Below are positions 55,431-64,000 of a stretch of 64,000 bases of DNA, one piece after another. The notes under the pieces were generated by a model. It had not been told where the DNA came from. It worked only from the letters and a program-made list of their open reading frames with translations, and searched no databases. The stretch's first letter is position 1; each line of letters opens with the position of its first letter. The stretch is from Streptococcus mitis (lineage in GTDB: Bacteria; Bacillota; Bacilli; Lactobacillales; Streptococcaceae): NCBI RefSeq assembly GCF_946190065.1, contig NZ_CAMHZD010000002.1, forward strand, positions 62,001-126,000, given 5' to 3'. The translations under genes were made by a program, and so were the position numbers.

Positions 55431-55559
55431 TATTATCGTTTGATAACGATTTATGACATGATACAAATATCCATCATTTCGATTTACCAATATGATTCTT
55501 TCAATCTAACTCTCCTCACTTTTAAAGATTCCTTTACCTTTTTTGCCCCCTGGCACATA

Positions 55560-55594
55560 AAAATAAAAACCGCTAGTCCTAAGAATAGCGGTTT
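55560..55594 (-). terminator. Terminator of rplJ-rplL
   Basis: On the minus strand AAACCGCTA / TAGCGGTTT (9 bp perfect), 10-nt loop, then TTATTTTTA. Confidence 0.9.
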
Positions 55595-55629
55595 AATCAT
55601 GTTTTTAAGCTACTAATGTAGTCGCTCTA

Positions 55630-55998
55630 TTATTTAAGAGTAACTGAAGCTCCAGCTTCTTCCAATTTAGCTTTGATTTCTTCAGCTTCTGCAGTTGCAA
55701 CGCCTTCTTTAACAAGTGCTGGTGCACCGTCAACAAGTTCTTTAGCTTCTTTAAGACCAAGACCTGTGATTTCACGTACAACTTTGATAACGCCAACTTT
55801 TTTGTCGCCTGCAGATGTCAATTCAACGTCGAATGAATCTTTAGCAGCACCAGCGTCAGCAGCACCAGCTGCAGCAACAGCTACAGGAGCAGCTGCAGTT
55901 ACACCAAATTCTTCTTCGATAGCTTTTACAAGGTCGTTCAATTCAAGGATTGAAGCTTCTTTAATTTCAGCAATAATGTTTTCAATGTTCAATGCCAT
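55630..55998 (-). CDS. rplL: 50S ribosomal protein bL12 (L7/L12)
   Basis: 122 aa. N-terminal dimerisation helices ([31 protein letters not shown]), an Ala-rich hinge ([17 protein letters not shown]) and the C-terminal factor-binding domain with [23 protein letters not shown] near 65-87 (in part). It forms the stalk that recruits translation GTPases. GGAGGAAATAACA before ATG; five upstream in-frame codons belong to this site. Second gene of the L10 operon, 72 nt after rplJ. Confidence 0.98.
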   Translation of the reverse strand: MALNIENIIAEIKEASILELNDLVKAIEEEFGVTAAAPVAVAAAGAADAGAAKDSFDVELTSAGDKKVGVIKVVREITGLGLKEAKELVDGAPALVKEGVATAEAEEIKAKLEEAGASVTLK

Positions 55999-56070
55999 TG
56001 TTATTTCCTCCAAATATGTTTTAAATTTATAATATATTTTCGTAGCTAGGCTACGCTGCGTAGCTTAAGA

Positions 56071-56571
56071 TTAAGCTGCGTCTTCTTTGTTGTCTGCAAC
56101 CGCTTTGACTGCAAGAGCAACATTGCGCACTGGCGCTTGAAGTACAGAAAGGAGCATAGAAAGAAGTCCTTCGCGGTTTGGAAGAGTTGCAAGAGCAAGA
56201 ATCTCTTCTTTAGATGCGACAGCGCCTTCGATTGCACCACCTTTGATTTCAAGTGCTTCAGCGTTTTTAGAAAAGTCGTTCAAGATTTTCGCTGGTGCGA
56301 TAACATCTTCGTTAGAAAATGCTACTGCAGATGGTCCAACAAATACAGATGCAAGATCTTCAAGACCAGCTTTTTCAGCTGCACGACGCAAGATTGAGTT
56401 TTTAATAACTTTATACTCAACTTCGCTTCCACGAAGCTCACGACGAAGAACTGTATCTTGCTCAACTGTCAAACCACGAGCGTCTACAACGACGATAGAT
56501 GCAGCAGCTTTCATTTTTTCAGCTACTACGTCAACTAGTTCCGCTTTTTTAGCAATAATTGCTTCACTCAT
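56071..56571 (-). CDS. rplJ: 50S ribosomal protein uL10
   Basis: 166 aa. [20 protein letters not shown] start, [24 protein letters not shown] near 29 (in part) with the rRNA-binding region, [17 protein letters not shown] near 57, and the C-terminal helix that binds L12 dimers ([23 protein letters not shown]). It forms the stalk base and autoregulates its operon through the leader. Start chosen by GGAGGTGAACACACTA; the frame is open 21 codons upstream within the leader. Confidence 0.98.
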   Translation of the reverse strand: MSEAIIAKKAELVDVVAEKMKAAASIVVVDARGLTVEQDTVLRRELRGSEVEYKVIKNSILRRAAEKAGLEDLASVFVGPSAVAFSNEDVIAPAKILNDFSKNAEALEIKGGAIEGAVASKEEILALATLPNREGLLSMLLSVLQAPVRNVALAVKAVADNKEDAA

Positions 56572-56584
56572 TAGTGTGTTCACC

Positions 56585-56743
56585 TCCGTTATTATTTTGC
56601 TTGGGGAATTTTTCCAAAAGAAAAACGCGCCCAAACCTAGACACGAAAGTACAATACGCTTCTTTTTACATGATACGTTTTGTCCTCGGTAGGATACTTA
56701 TGAGTCGAGCTCCCCTACTGTCTTAGGCAGTTTTTTCAAACCG
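56585..56743 (-). promoter_or_regulatory. Ribosomal protein L10 leader
   Basis: The transcribed leader of about 170 nt contains CTGCCTAAGACAGTAGG (56730-56714), the conserved core of the Firmicutes L10 leader, followed by a TATCCTACCGAGG-type partner and a GGAAAAATTCC hairpin region before the ribosome site. In the family L10 (with L12) binds this structure and represses its own synthesis. Confidence 0.8.
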
Positions 56744-56749
56744 TATATA

Positions 56750-56778
56750 AGTATAGCATAGTTAAAAAAAGAATGCAA
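56750..56778 (-). promoter_or_regulatory. Promoter of rplJ-rplL
   Basis: On the minus strand TTGCAT (56778-56773), 17-nt spacer ending TGC, TATACT (56755-56750): extended -10. Confidence 0.75.
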
Positions 56779-56819
56779 GATTTTTGCAAACTTTTTTAAA
56801 ATTTTTTGTAATTTTTCTT

Positions 56820-58079
56820 TTAAAGTTCTACTGTCAGAACTTGACCTTGCTTAACTACTGGTTCTCCGGCAATATAGACATCATCTACATCACTGGACTT
56901 GACAGCATAAACTAGGTGAGAGAGCATATTTTCTTGGGGTTGAAGATGGATTTTCCCTTGTGGTTGGATGACCAGAAAATCTGCTTGCTTGCCGACTTCC
57001 AAACTTCCTATCTGTTCGTCCATTCCAAGAACCTTAGCACCTTCTATCGTTAGAGCTTTGAGAGCTGTTTCGATAGGGAATTGGCTGGCATCCCCACTTT
57101 TCATCTTCTGAAGAAGGGCTGCAGTCCGTCCTTCCTCAAACATATCTAGATTGTTATTGGAAGCAACCGAATCTGTCGCAATTCCCACAGCCACTCCTGC
57201 TTTTTGAAGTTGGATGATTGGAGCAATCCCTGATGCCAATTTGAGGTTACTGATAGGATTGTGGGCAATAGACACTTGAGAAGTTGCCAAGCGTTCAATT
57301 TCTCTCTCGTTTAATTCGACCCCGTGAGCAAAGACAGACGGATGATCTAAGTAACCCAGTTCTTCAAGAAAGGCGAGGGGGCGTTTGCCGTATCGTTTCA
57401 GGATAATTCCTGACTCCTCCTTGGTCTCCGCCACGTGGATATGGATTGGAATAGCAAGCTCTTTTGCCATGTCTAAACTTTCTTCCAGCAAGTCTCTATC
57501 ACAGCTGTAGGGAGAATGTGGGGCTACCATCACCTTGAAATTTGGATTTTTATATCCAATAATTTCCTCAATGATTGCTCGAGTTCTGCTTATGGTCTCA
57601 GCAGTTGTCTCTGCCTCTGAAGAAAAAAGAGTCGGTGAGAAATAACAACGCATCTTGGAAGTTTTCACTGCCTTATAAATCCGTTCAATATCCACACCAT
57701 TGGGATTATACATATCGTTAAAGGTTGTTGTTCCCGACTGGAGCATCTCTATCATAGCTTCTTTAACCGCTTTGGTAGTCATGTCTGGAGTAAATCCTGC
57801 TTCTGCTGGCCAGATATAGTCATTAAGCCATTCATGGAGATTGCTATCATCTCGAATTCCTCGCAAGCCTGTCATAGCAGAATGTGTGTGGCAATTAACC
57901 AAACCAGGCATAATCCAGGCTCCCTGATAGTCTATAATCTGCTCAGCTTGCTCTAAAATCTCTGACTGTTCTTGACCAACATAGACGATTTGAGAATCCT
58001 TAACGGCTAAGATTCCATCTAGATAAACATGGAAATCTTTGTCACAAGTCACGATATTTACATGCTGAAAGACTTTCAT
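56820..58079 (-). CDS. TRZ/ATZ-family amidohydrolase (MTA/SAH deaminase-like)
   Basis: 419 aa, metal-dependent deaminase fold. Metal ligands: NCHTHSAMTGLRG near residue 66 (HxH), HIHVAETKEE near 212, His in VFAHGVELNE near 246, Asp in IATDSVASNN near 300. The E-x-E context AETKEESG and GTTTFNDMY fit the MtaD group that deaminates 5'-methylthioadenosine and S-adenosylhomocysteine, or related aminopurines; substrate is not proven. Start MKVFQHVNIVTC is preceded by AAAGGAG; the 26 upstream codons are in the previous terminator region. Own unit upstream of the rplJ promoter. Confidence 0.9.
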   Translation of the reverse strand: MKVFQHVNIVTCDKDFHVYLDGILAVKDSQIVYVGQEQSEILEQAEQIIDYQGAWIMPGLVNCHTHSAMTGLRGIRDDSNLHEWLNDYIWPAEAGFTPDMTTKAVKEAMIEMLQSGTTTFNDMYNPNGVDIERIYKAVKTSKMRCYFSPTLFSSEAETTAETISRTRAIIEEIIGYKNPNFKVMVAPHSPYSCDRDLLEESLDMAKELAIPIHIHVAETKEESGIILKRYGKRPLAFLEELGYLDHPSVFAHGVELNEREIERLATSQVSIAHNPISNLKLASGIAPIIQLQKAGVAVGIATDSVASNNNLDMFEEGRTAALLQKMKSGDASQFPIETALKALTIEGAKVLGMDEQIGSLEVGKQADFLVIQPQGKIHLQPQENMLSHLVYAVKSSDVDDVYIAGEPVVKQGQVLTVEL

Positions 58080-58137
58080 TCTAGGCTCCTTTTCTAAAAG
58101 ACAATTACAGTGAACAATTTTTCTAGCTATTGTAACA

Positions 58138-58163
58138 AAAAAGTCACCCAAAGGCAACTTTTT
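58138..58163 (-). terminator. Terminator of the heterodimeric ABC exporter operon
   Basis: On the minus strand AAAAAGTTGCC / GGTGACTTTTT (11 bp, two G-T), loop TTTG, then TT. Confidence 0.85.
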
Positions 58164-58192
58164 TTGTCCATAAGATTTAAAAGTAGAAAGGA

Positions 58193-59941
58193 TTATTCAG
58201 AGCTAAAAGCGGCAGCTTGCTGCATTTGGTAATACTTGCCCTTTCTAGCCATGAGTTTCTGATGGTTACCGTATTCCACGATGTCACCATCCACTAAGAC
58301 TAGAATCAAATCCGCATCCTGAATGGTTGACAAGCGGTGGGCGATGATAAAACTTGTGCGCCCCTTCATGAGTTTAGCAAAGGCATCCTGTACCAGCACT
58401 TCTGTCCGCGTATCGATGGAAGAAGTCGCCTCGTCTAAGATAAGAATCTTAGGGATAGCTAGAAAGACTCGGGCGATGGTCAAGAGCTGAGCTTGACCAA
58501 CAGAGAGAGATTCTCCCGCATTTTCCAACTTGGTATCGTATCCCTGTGGCAACTGTTGGATGAAAAAGTCTGCATTAGCTGCTTTTGCAGCAGCAATCAC
58601 TTGTTCCCGACTGGCTTCAGGATTTCCAAAGGCAATATTATCATGAATAGTTCCTTGCTTGAGCCAGGTTTCTTGGAGCACCATGCCAAACTGCTGTCTC
58701 AATGACGCTCGGGTATAGTTGTAAATGGATTTCCCATCCAGCAAGATATCTCCCGAGTTAATGGGATAAAAACGCATGAGGAGATTGATAAGGGTTGATT
58801 TTCCAGCACCTGTCGGACCAACAATAGCCACCTTGCTACCAGCTGGAATATCAATAGATAAATCCTTAATCAAAATCTTTTCAGGATGGTAACCAAAAGA
58901 GACATGTTTAAAGGAAATAGCTCCTTTAACTTGGTCACTGGTCAAGACTTCCTTACCAGTTTCAGCCAGCTCAGTGCTATCTAAGACAGCATAGACACGC
59001 TCTGCGCAAGCAAGAGCACTTTGCAATTCGGCTAGAACTGAGGAAATATCGTTAAAGGGCTTAGTGTACTGTTGGACATAATTCAAAAAAGTCACTAAAC
59101 GCCCGATAGTCAAGGTAGAGCCTATCATTATACGATAAGCTCCCACTCCAGCTAGAAGCGCATAAATGAGCGCATTTACAAAGCGAGTCGAAGGATTAAC
59201 TGTTGAAGAATAAAAGATAGCTGACTGAGAATAACCTGCATAATTGGCATTAGCCTCGTGCAGCCTTTGGATAAACTCTTCCTGAGCATTAAAGGACTGG
59301 ATAATGGTCTGCTGGCTCAACGATTCTTCAATTAATTGTGTCTGAATCCCCCTCGTCTCTGTTTGCTTCTGGAAGAGATGATAGGATCTCTTGGCAATAA
59401 AGCGTGAAATTACCATAGACAGTGGCGTCAACAGCAAGACCAAAAGAGTCATGAGGAGATGAATTTGAATCATGGCTAGAATGCTGACTAAAATCATCAA
59501 GACACCAATAAAAAATTGGTTAAATATCATGGTCAAACCAGCTGCTAACTGCTCGATGTCTGTGGTCACACGACTGACCATCTCTCCACTTCCTTGACGA
59601 TCCACAAAAGCAATCGGTAACCGATGAAGCTTATGTATGATTCGCTCTCGCAAGTCTCTGGTATAAGAGAAGATTAGGCGATTATAGAGAAGAGGATTGA
59701 CCCACTGTACAAGGGTATTTCCTATGACCACCAAGATCATTTGGAGAAAAATCTGCCAAAAAACTGGTGAAGAGCCCGTCACTAGGACTTGGTCGATGAC
59801 CTGCCCAATCAAGATAGGTAGGTAGATTGATAAACCAACCTGAGCAATAATTCCTAGAAAGGCTAAGAAAAGGAGGAAAGGATGGCTTGCTAAATCTTTG
59901 GCCAAACGTTTGAGCGTCTGGTTTGCAGTTTGTCGTCTCAT
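58193..59941 (-). CDS. ABC exporter half-transporter, second subunit
   Basis: 582 aa, type IV (ABCB-like) exporter: six membrane segments in residues about 20-300, then an ABC domain with Walker A GPTGAGKSTLINLLM near 370, Q-loop VLQETWLKQG near 417, signature near 475 as LSVGQAQLL (the usual LSGGQ has Val for Gly), and Walker B KILILDEATSSIDTRTE near 495 with catalytic Glu present. The partner has an asymmetry complementary to this. Start MRRQTANQ follows AAAGGAGG and comes 1 nt after the partner's stop; a longer in-frame extension overlaps the partner. Probable multidrug or lipid exporter. Confidence 0.92.
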   Translation of the reverse strand: MRRQTANQTLKRLAKDLASHPFLLFLAFLGIIAQVGLSIYLPILIGQVIDQVLVTGSSPVFWQIFLQMILVVIGNTLVQWVNPLLYNRLIFSYTRDLRERIIHKLHRLPIAFVDRQGSGEMVSRVTTDIEQLAAGLTMIFNQFFIGVLMILVSILAMIQIHLLMTLLVLLLTPLSMVISRFIAKRSYHLFQKQTETRGIQTQLIEESLSQQTIIQSFNAQEEFIQRLHEANANYAGYSQSAIFYSSTVNPSTRFVNALIYALLAGVGAYRIMIGSTLTIGRLVTFLNYVQQYTKPFNDISSVLAELQSALACAERVYAVLDSTELAETGKEVLTSDQVKGAISFKHVSFGYHPEKILIKDLSIDIPAGSKVAIVGPTGAGKSTLINLLMRFYPINSGDILLDGKSIYNYTRASLRQQFGMVLQETWLKQGTIHDNIAFGNPEASREQVIAAAKAANADFFIQQLPQGYDTKLENAGESLSVGQAQLLTIARVFLAIPKILILDEATSSIDTRTEVLVQDAFAKLMKGRTSFIIAHRLSTIQDADLILVLVDGDIVEYGNHQKLMARKGKYYQMQQAAAFSSE

Positions 59942-59942
59942 G

Positions 59943-61667
59943 CTAGTCCTCCTTTCCATGTTGGGATGCATTGATTTCTCGATAGACTTGACTGGATTTC
60001 ATCAAGTCCTCGTGCTTGCCGATAGCTAGGAGCTCCCCTTTTTCCAAGAGGAGAATCTTGTCTGCCATCTGAAGCGTCGAAGTCCGTTGAGAAATCAAGA
60101 TTAAACTTGTATTTGGCAGGTTTTCTCGGATAGCTTTCAAGAGCTTAGACTCAGTAATAGTGTCCAGTGCTGAGGTCGCATCATCTAGGATGAGAAACGG
60201 AGTCTGGCGCAAAACTGCTCGTGCGATGGACAGCCTTTGTTTTTGACCGCCCGAGAAATTTCGCCCTCCTGCCTCAACTATGGCATCCAAGAGTCCTTCC
60301 TTTTCACTGACAAAATCCTTTGCTTGCGCAATTTCCAAGGCCTGCCAGAGTTCTTGGTCTCTTACTTCTTGATGTAAACCTAGAGTCAAGTTGGAACGAA
60401 TGGTTCCTTTAAAGAGTTCGACTTTTTGGGGCACATAGGCAATCCAAGACCGCCACTCCTCTAAATTACTAGGACTAGATCCATCTCGATAAAGGTCAAT
60501 GCTCCCCTTGTCTGCTGGATAAAGTCCAAGGATGAGTTGCACCAAACTTGATTTACCAGAACCTGTTCCCCCAATGATACCAAGGATTTGCCTTTGCTGC
60601 ATATCAAAGGAAATGTCTCTCAAAGAAGGCTGGGCCGCATCAGGATAGGTAAAGGTCAATTCTTGGACTTGTAAAACCTGATTACTGGTAGCTTGCTTTT
60701 GTTCTAATTCTGAATGGATATCTTCTGGAGCCTCAGCAAAGACTTCCTCGATTCGCTTGGCTGAGATGTAGGACTGGTTGAGAGAATTTATCAGCATGGC
60801 GAGCTTGACCAATTCCACCAAAATCTGTAGGAGATAGTTGATAAGTGCAATGAGAGTACCTTGACTTAGCAATCCTCCTTGAATAGAAATATAGCCTTGC
60901 CAGATAATGACTAGGAGAGTTCCATTTACAATCAGATAGGTCAGGGGTGTTAATAAACTGGACCAGAAACCCGTCTTTTCTTGTAAACTTGCATAGACTT
61001 TGTTAAGGGTTTGAAAAATCTGTAACTCTCGTTTTTCTTGTCCAAAAGCACGAATAACCCGCATACCTTGTAATTGCTGGCGCGTTTCTTGAACCAGTTG
61101 GTCCGTTTTCTTTCTGAGAACACTGTAGAGAGGATTAATCAGTCTAGAGAGCCCTACAATAACAATGGTCAAAATGACAACCATGACCAAGAACCAGAAA
61201 GTCAGCTCAGCTGAGATGCGATAAGCCATAAAAATGGCACCAAAAACGATAATAGGCGCTCGCAAAAAGAGACGCAGGAATTGATTGATACCAGTCTGAA
61301 TCTGGTAAGTGTCCGAAGTCAAGCGAGTGACCAAGCTAGAAGTTGTCAAACGGTCTCTGCTGTCCTTAGGCAAGGAAAGAATATGACGATAGAAATCATC
61401 TGTCAGTCCTTTGGCAAATCCAACCGCGGCCTTAGCTGAGTAGAACTGGGCTATTAAGGCCACTAAAACGCCAATCACTGCAAAGATAAGGAGCAGGCCA
61501 ATCTGCATCCAGAGATGACCTTGATCCCTCTGGGGCAATGATTGGTCAACAATCCCAGCAATCACCATAGGAACTAAGAGCTCAAACACAGCTTCAAGTA
61601 GCTTGAACAAGGGTGCTAAAATTGATTCCTTGATGTAAGGTTTGAAGTAAGATAATAGGTGTTTCAT
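59943..61667 (-). CDS. ABC exporter half-transporter, first subunit (degenerate catalytic site)
   Basis: 574 aa, same architecture: membrane segments to about 290, Walker A GGTGSGKSSLVQLIL near 362, Q-loop YVPQKVELFKG near 408, signature FSGGQKQRLSIARAV near 470, Walker B FLILDDATSALD near 490, where the catalytic Glu is Asp (DDATSALD). This is the usual asymmetry of heterodimeric exporters such as LmrCD or PatAB-like pairs: one degenerate and one canonical site. It ends with TAG one nt before the next start. Substrate unknown. Confidence 0.92.
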   Translation of the reverse strand: MKHLLSYFKPYIKESILAPLFKLLEAVFELLVPMVIAGIVDQSLPQRDQGHLWMQIGLLLIFAVIGVLVALIAQFYSAKAAVGFAKGLTDDFYRHILSLPKDSRDRLTTSSLVTRLTSDTYQIQTGINQFLRLFLRAPIIVFGAIFMAYRISAELTFWFLVMVVILTIVIVGLSRLINPLYSVLRKKTDQLVQETRQQLQGMRVIRAFGQEKRELQIFQTLNKVYASLQEKTGFWSSLLTPLTYLIVNGTLLVIIWQGYISIQGGLLSQGTLIALINYLLQILVELVKLAMLINSLNQSYISAKRIEEVFAEAPEDIHSELEQKQATSNQVLQVQELTFTYPDAAQPSLRDISFDMQQRQILGIIGGTGSGKSSLVQLILGLYPADKGSIDLYRDGSSPSNLEEWRSWIAYVPQKVELFKGTIRSNLTLGLHQEVRDQELWQALEIAQAKDFVSEKEGLLDAIVEAGGRNFSGGQKQRLSIARAVLRQTPFLILDDATSALDTITESKLLKAIRENLPNTSLILISQRTSTLQMADKILLLEKGELLAIGKHEDLMKSSQVYREINASQHGKED

Positions 61668-61702
61668 AAATCCCTTCTATTCGTATTCTAGAAATGAAGA
61701 AA

Positions 61703-61717
61703 GTGGGAAGTACCCAC
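61703..61717 (-). terminator. Weak terminator-like hairpin after msrAB
   Basis: On the minus strand GTGGG-TACTT-CCCAC followed by TTTCTTC. Short stem and poor T-tract; readthrough into the exporter operon is possible. Confidence 0.4.
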
Positions 61718-61727
61718 CCTCTCTGTT

Positions 61728-62666
61728 TTATTTGTTTAAGTAAGGCAGTAGATAGCCATATCCTTCCTCTTCCATCTCATCCTTGGCCACAAAGCGCAAG
61801 GAAGCAGAATTAATACAGTAACGGAGGCCACCTAACTCCCGAGGTCCATCTGTGAAAACATGCCCCAAGTGAGCATTGCCTGACCGAGAACGAACTTCTA
61901 TTCGCTCCATTCCATGGCTCAAATCCTTGTAGTAGTGAATCAATTCCTTAGAAATTGGACGGCTAAAACTTGGCCAACCACATCCTGAGGCAAACTTATC
62001 CTTAGCAAAAAAGAGTGGCTCACCAGTCGTGATGTCTACATAAATCCCTTCTTCAAAGGTTTGATCATAGGCATTGCTAAATGGAGCCTCTGTCGCAGCT
62101 TCTTGGGTAACACGATAGGACTCTTCAGTTAAACTTTCCTTCAACACTTCTTGACTAGGCTTTTCATAGTTTGCTGCATCAATCAATGGCTTCTCAGCAT
62201 CGCTCACATCGATATGACAGTAACCTGAAGGATTTTTCTTAAGATAGTCTTGGTGGTAATCTTCAGCTAAAATATAGTGGCGAAGTTTCTCCACCTCTAC
62301 TGCAATCTTTCGACCAAGCATGCGCTCCTGCTCCTGCACCACTGTGTAGATAGCTGGCAAGTCTGCTTCATCTTGGTAGTAAATTCCAGTTCGATATTGG
62401 CGACCACGGTCATTCCCTTGTTGATTGATGGATAAGGGATCGATGACTCGAAAATAATAGAGCAAAATCTCTCTGAGTGAGACTGCTTTCTCATCGTAAA
62501 TCACTTGGACCGTTTCTGCATGGTCTGTTTCCTTGATCAATTGGTAATTGGTCGTTTCGACTTGCCCATTAGCGTAGCCGACACTGGTTGCTAGAACTCC
62601 ATAAATGCGTGAAAAATACTCCTCTAGACCCCAAAAACAACCGCCTGCTAGATAAATTTCTGCCAT
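61728..62666 (-). CDS. msrAB: Bifunctional methionine sulfoxide reductase MsrAB
   Basis: 312 aa with no signal peptide, so the cytoplasmic type. MsrA domain first: [15 protein letters not shown] with reactive Cys near residue 10, [16 protein letters not shown] near 137. MsrB domain second: [12 protein letters not shown] near 212, [12 protein letters not shown] near 254, catalytic Cys in [12 protein letters not shown] near 280. MsrA acts on the S and MsrB on the R form of methionine sulfoxide, using thioredoxin-type donors. The MsrB zinc CxxC pairs are not present, as in many Gram-positive fusions. AAAGGAGAAATAAAG before ATG. Confidence 0.96.
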   Translation of the reverse strand: MAEIYLAGGCFWGLEEYFSRIYGVLATSVGYANGQVETTNYQLIKETDHAETVQVIYDEKAVSLREILLYYFRVIDPLSINQQGNDRGRQYRTGIYYQDEADLPAIYTVVQEQERMLGRKIAVEVEKLRHYILAEDYHQDYLKKNPSGYCHIDVSDAEKPLIDAANYEKPSQEVLKESLTEESYRVTQEAATEAPFSNAYDQTFEEGIYVDITTGEPLFFAKDKFASGCGWPSFSRPISKELIHYYKDLSHGMERIEVRSRSGNAHLGHVFTDGPRELGGLRYCINSASLRFVAKDEMEEEGYGYLLPYLNK

Positions 62667-62697
62667 CTTTATTTCTCCTTTATCAAGTTTCTAACTA

Positions 62698-62848
62698 ATA
62701 CTCTTCGAAAATCTCTTCAAACCACGCCAGCGTCACCTTACCGTAGGTATGGTTACTGACTTCGTCAGTTCTATCCACAACCTCAAAACACTGTTTTGAG
62801 CAGCCTGCGGCTAGCTTCCTAGTTTGCTCTTTGATTTTCATTGAGTAT
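62698..62848 (+). repeat. BOX element with one boxB (boxA-boxB-boxC), plus orientation
   Basis: Starts ATACTCTTCGAAAATC, continues CAAACCACGCCAGCGTCACC (boxA), has the boxB-like GGTATGGTTACTGACTTCGT region and an internal AAAACACTGTTTTGAG hairpin, and ends with GCTAGCTTCCTAGTTTGC then GATTTTCATTGAGTAT (boxC). About 151 nt, the size of A-B-C. It lies between thrB and msrAB. Confidence 0.92.
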
Positions 62849-62860
62849 AAACTTCTTTTC

Positions 62861-62907
62861 AAAAAAAGGATAGGAAGCCCTCTGGTCGAGAGTTTCCCCA
62901 TCCTATC
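62861..62907 (-). terminator. Terminator of hom-thrB
   Basis: On the minus strand GATAGGA / TCCTATC outer stem with an inner CTCTCGACCAGAG-type hairpin, followed by CTTTTTTT, ten nt after the thrB stop. It abuts the BOX element. Confidence 0.8.
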
Positions 62908-62916
62908 ATCTATTCT

Positions 62917-63786
62917 TTATTTTGCTTCGACACGGACACCTTGGGTATCAACCTTCAAGTCATGCAGTTTGCCTTTGAAGGGTTGCTTTTCCAATTCTGC
63001 CTTAATCGCTGGCATCTTGTCATGAGAAGCCAAGACCATAACTGTCGGCCCAGCACCAGAAAGGTAGGTTGCATAGGCACCATTTTCTTTGGCCACTTGC
63101 TTAATCGTCGCAAATTCTCTCACCAAGTCCTGACGATAGCGCTCGTGGAAGAGGTCTCCCTCAATTGCTTGCCCAGCGGTCACCATGTCTCCTGCCAACA
63201 AGGCTGCAACCGCCACATTGGCGATAGAACTAGCTGCAACAGCTTCTTTGTAAGACAATTTCTTAGGTAAGACACCACGGCTGTCTCGAGTACGCAATTC
63301 ATAGTTAGGAATGTAGGCTAGGAAATCACACTCTGGGAAATCTGCTACGATAGCAGAGACTTGTCCTTCAACGGAGCTTGCAATAACGAGATTACCATAA
63401 ATGGCTGGAGCCACATTGTCAGGATGTCCTTCAATCTTGGTCGCTAACTGCAATTTTTCATGGTCTGACAAGTTGAGCTGGCCCAGTTGGTTGGCTAGTT
63501 CAATTCCAGCAACAATAACCGAGCTAGAAGAACCCAAACCACGCGCCAAGGGAACATCACTGGTCATTTTCAAACGTCTTGGTTGCAAGTCCGGTACAAT
63601 TTGCAAAGCGATTTTGAGCAAGAGATTACGCTCATCATGGGGAATCCATTTGCCAATCTGGTGTTCAATCAACCACTCTTCTCGTTCTTCGCAGACCTCA
63701 ATTTGAAGATACTTGGTTACAGCTACACCGACCGAGTCAAATCCTGGCCCGATATTGGCACTGGTTGCAGGTACAATAATTTTCAT
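62917..63786 (-). CDS. thrB: Homoserine kinase
   Basis: 289 aa GHMP kinase. [20 protein letters not shown] start (motif 1), the ATP loop [17 protein letters not shown] near residues 84-100, [13 protein letters not shown] near 120 and motif 3 [13 protein letters not shown] near 245. It phosphorylates homoserine for threonine synthesis. It begins 1 nt after the hom stop with TAGGAGAATAAG, so hom-thrB is an operon. Confidence 0.97.
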   Translation of the reverse strand: MKIIVPATSANIGPGFDSVGVAVTKYLQIEVCEEREEWLIEHQIGKWIPHDERNLLLKIALQIVPDLQPRRLKMTSDVPLARGLGSSSSVIVAGIELANQLGQLNLSDHEKLQLATKIEGHPDNVAPAIYGNLVIASSVEGQVSAIVADFPECDFLAYIPNYELRTRDSRGVLPKKLSYKEAVAASSIANVAVAALLAGDMVTAGQAIEGDLFHERYRQDLVREFATIKQVAKENGAYATYLSGAGPTVMVLASHDKMPAIKAELEKQPFKGKLHDLKVDTQGVRVEAK

Positions 63787-63787
63787 C

Positions 63788-64000
63788 TTATTCTCCTAGC
63801 ACCTTGAAGGTATTCAAGAGATCGAATTCTGAAACCTTCTTCAATTCAGCCGAGACATTTTCAAGCTGGGCTTTATTAATCTTGTGTGTGATGATCACGA
63901 CACGCGCCTTGTCACCTTCTTTTCCATCTTGGAGGATTTGTTTGAAGGATATATCTTGTGCATTGAAGATTTCAGCAAGTTTCAAGACCTGACCTTTTGA
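63788..64000 (-). CDS. hom: Homoserine dehydrogenase, C-terminal part (cut by window edge)
   Basis: Only the last 70 codons are present: the regulatory ACT-domain end ([44 protein letters not shown]). Its position directly upstream of thrB supports hom. It reduces aspartate semialdehyde to homoserine; the ACT domain gives threonine feedback in relatives. Confidence 0.9.
   Translation of the reverse strand, partial: SKGQVLKLAEIFNAQDISFKQILQDGKEGDKARVVIITHKINKAQLENVSAELKKVSEFDLLNTFKVLGE

Noticed and set aside
55605-56032. Long open frames on the plus strand and in other frames opposite rplL
   Set aside because: They mirror the strongly biased codons of rplL and have no ribosome site or recognisable protein.

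Overview
The window is a low-GC chromosomal segment of a mitis-group Streptococcus (S. pneumoniae / S. mitis / S. oralis relatives). The protein sequences (CiaRH, EzrA, RodA, SlrA, SodA, ClpE, MsrAB), three BOX-type repeats and the gene order all point there. Several gene neighbourhoods match the pneumococcal order as I remember it. The link from pyrDA to gdhA and then to rplJ/rplL joins blocks that I recall as separate in S. pneumoniae, so this is probably a relative rather than S. pneumoniae itself. That is recall, not a computed comparison. No tRNA, rRNA, prophage, insertion sequence or CRISPR array was seen.

Layout. 1-5.7 kb: end of a nucleoside/pentose block (deoB, rpiA), a 61-aa small protein, NAD(P)HX dehydratase, an unknown 273-aa protein, folD and a GlnPQ-type amino-acid importer. 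5.8-10.3 kb: a plus-strand run with a DUF1797 protein, clpE behind a CtsR box, a Nudix protein, a DUF1827 protein and a GNAT protein. 10.3-20.2 kb: minus-strand cell-division and DNA genes (ezrA, gyrB, a HAD phosphatase, a DJ-1 protein, rodA, dinG, a U32 protein). 20.3-25.3 kb: a small membrane protein, ciaRH and pepN. 25.4-30.3 kb: accessory metabolism, including a tightly overlapped five-gene operon (Tad2-like, SDR, Nudix, PEP-synthase-like barrel, ASCH), an aldo/keto reductase and a PadR/membrane-protein pair. 30.4-38.8 kb: metG, a MacAB-like efflux system, glutathione reductase, bioY behind a BirA-like box, and a PC4-type ssDNA-binding protein. 38.8-42.6 kb: an ATP-cone protein, trmD, rimM, an alpha/beta hydrolase, an orphan protein, khpA and rpsP.

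42.6-44.4 kb is an accessory gap region with a BOX element, gene remnants and a membrane-protein/XRE pair behind twin operator-like dyads. 44.4-52.0 kb holds slrA, an ABC-F protein, a VanZ protein, rlmN, a YutD protein, sodA, holA and pyrDA. 52.2-56.7 kb holds gdhA, a TetR-regulated oxidoreductase, and rplJ-rplL with an L10 leader. 56.8-64 kb holds an amidohydrolase, a heterodimeric ABC exporter, msrAB, thrB and the 3' end of hom.

Most genes are intact and ordinary. The best candidates for something undescribed are: the five-gene operon at 25.4-28.1 kb, with its stand-alone PEP-synthase-like barrel that seems to have lost its catalytic Cys and its Tad2-family gene; the 273-aa protein at 2.25-3.08 kb, which looks loosely like a DarT-type ADP-ribosyltransferase beside an NAD(P)HX repair gene; three genes whose extended -10 promoters abut the start codon (apparently leaderless); and a CiaR-like box that doubles as the pepN terminator.
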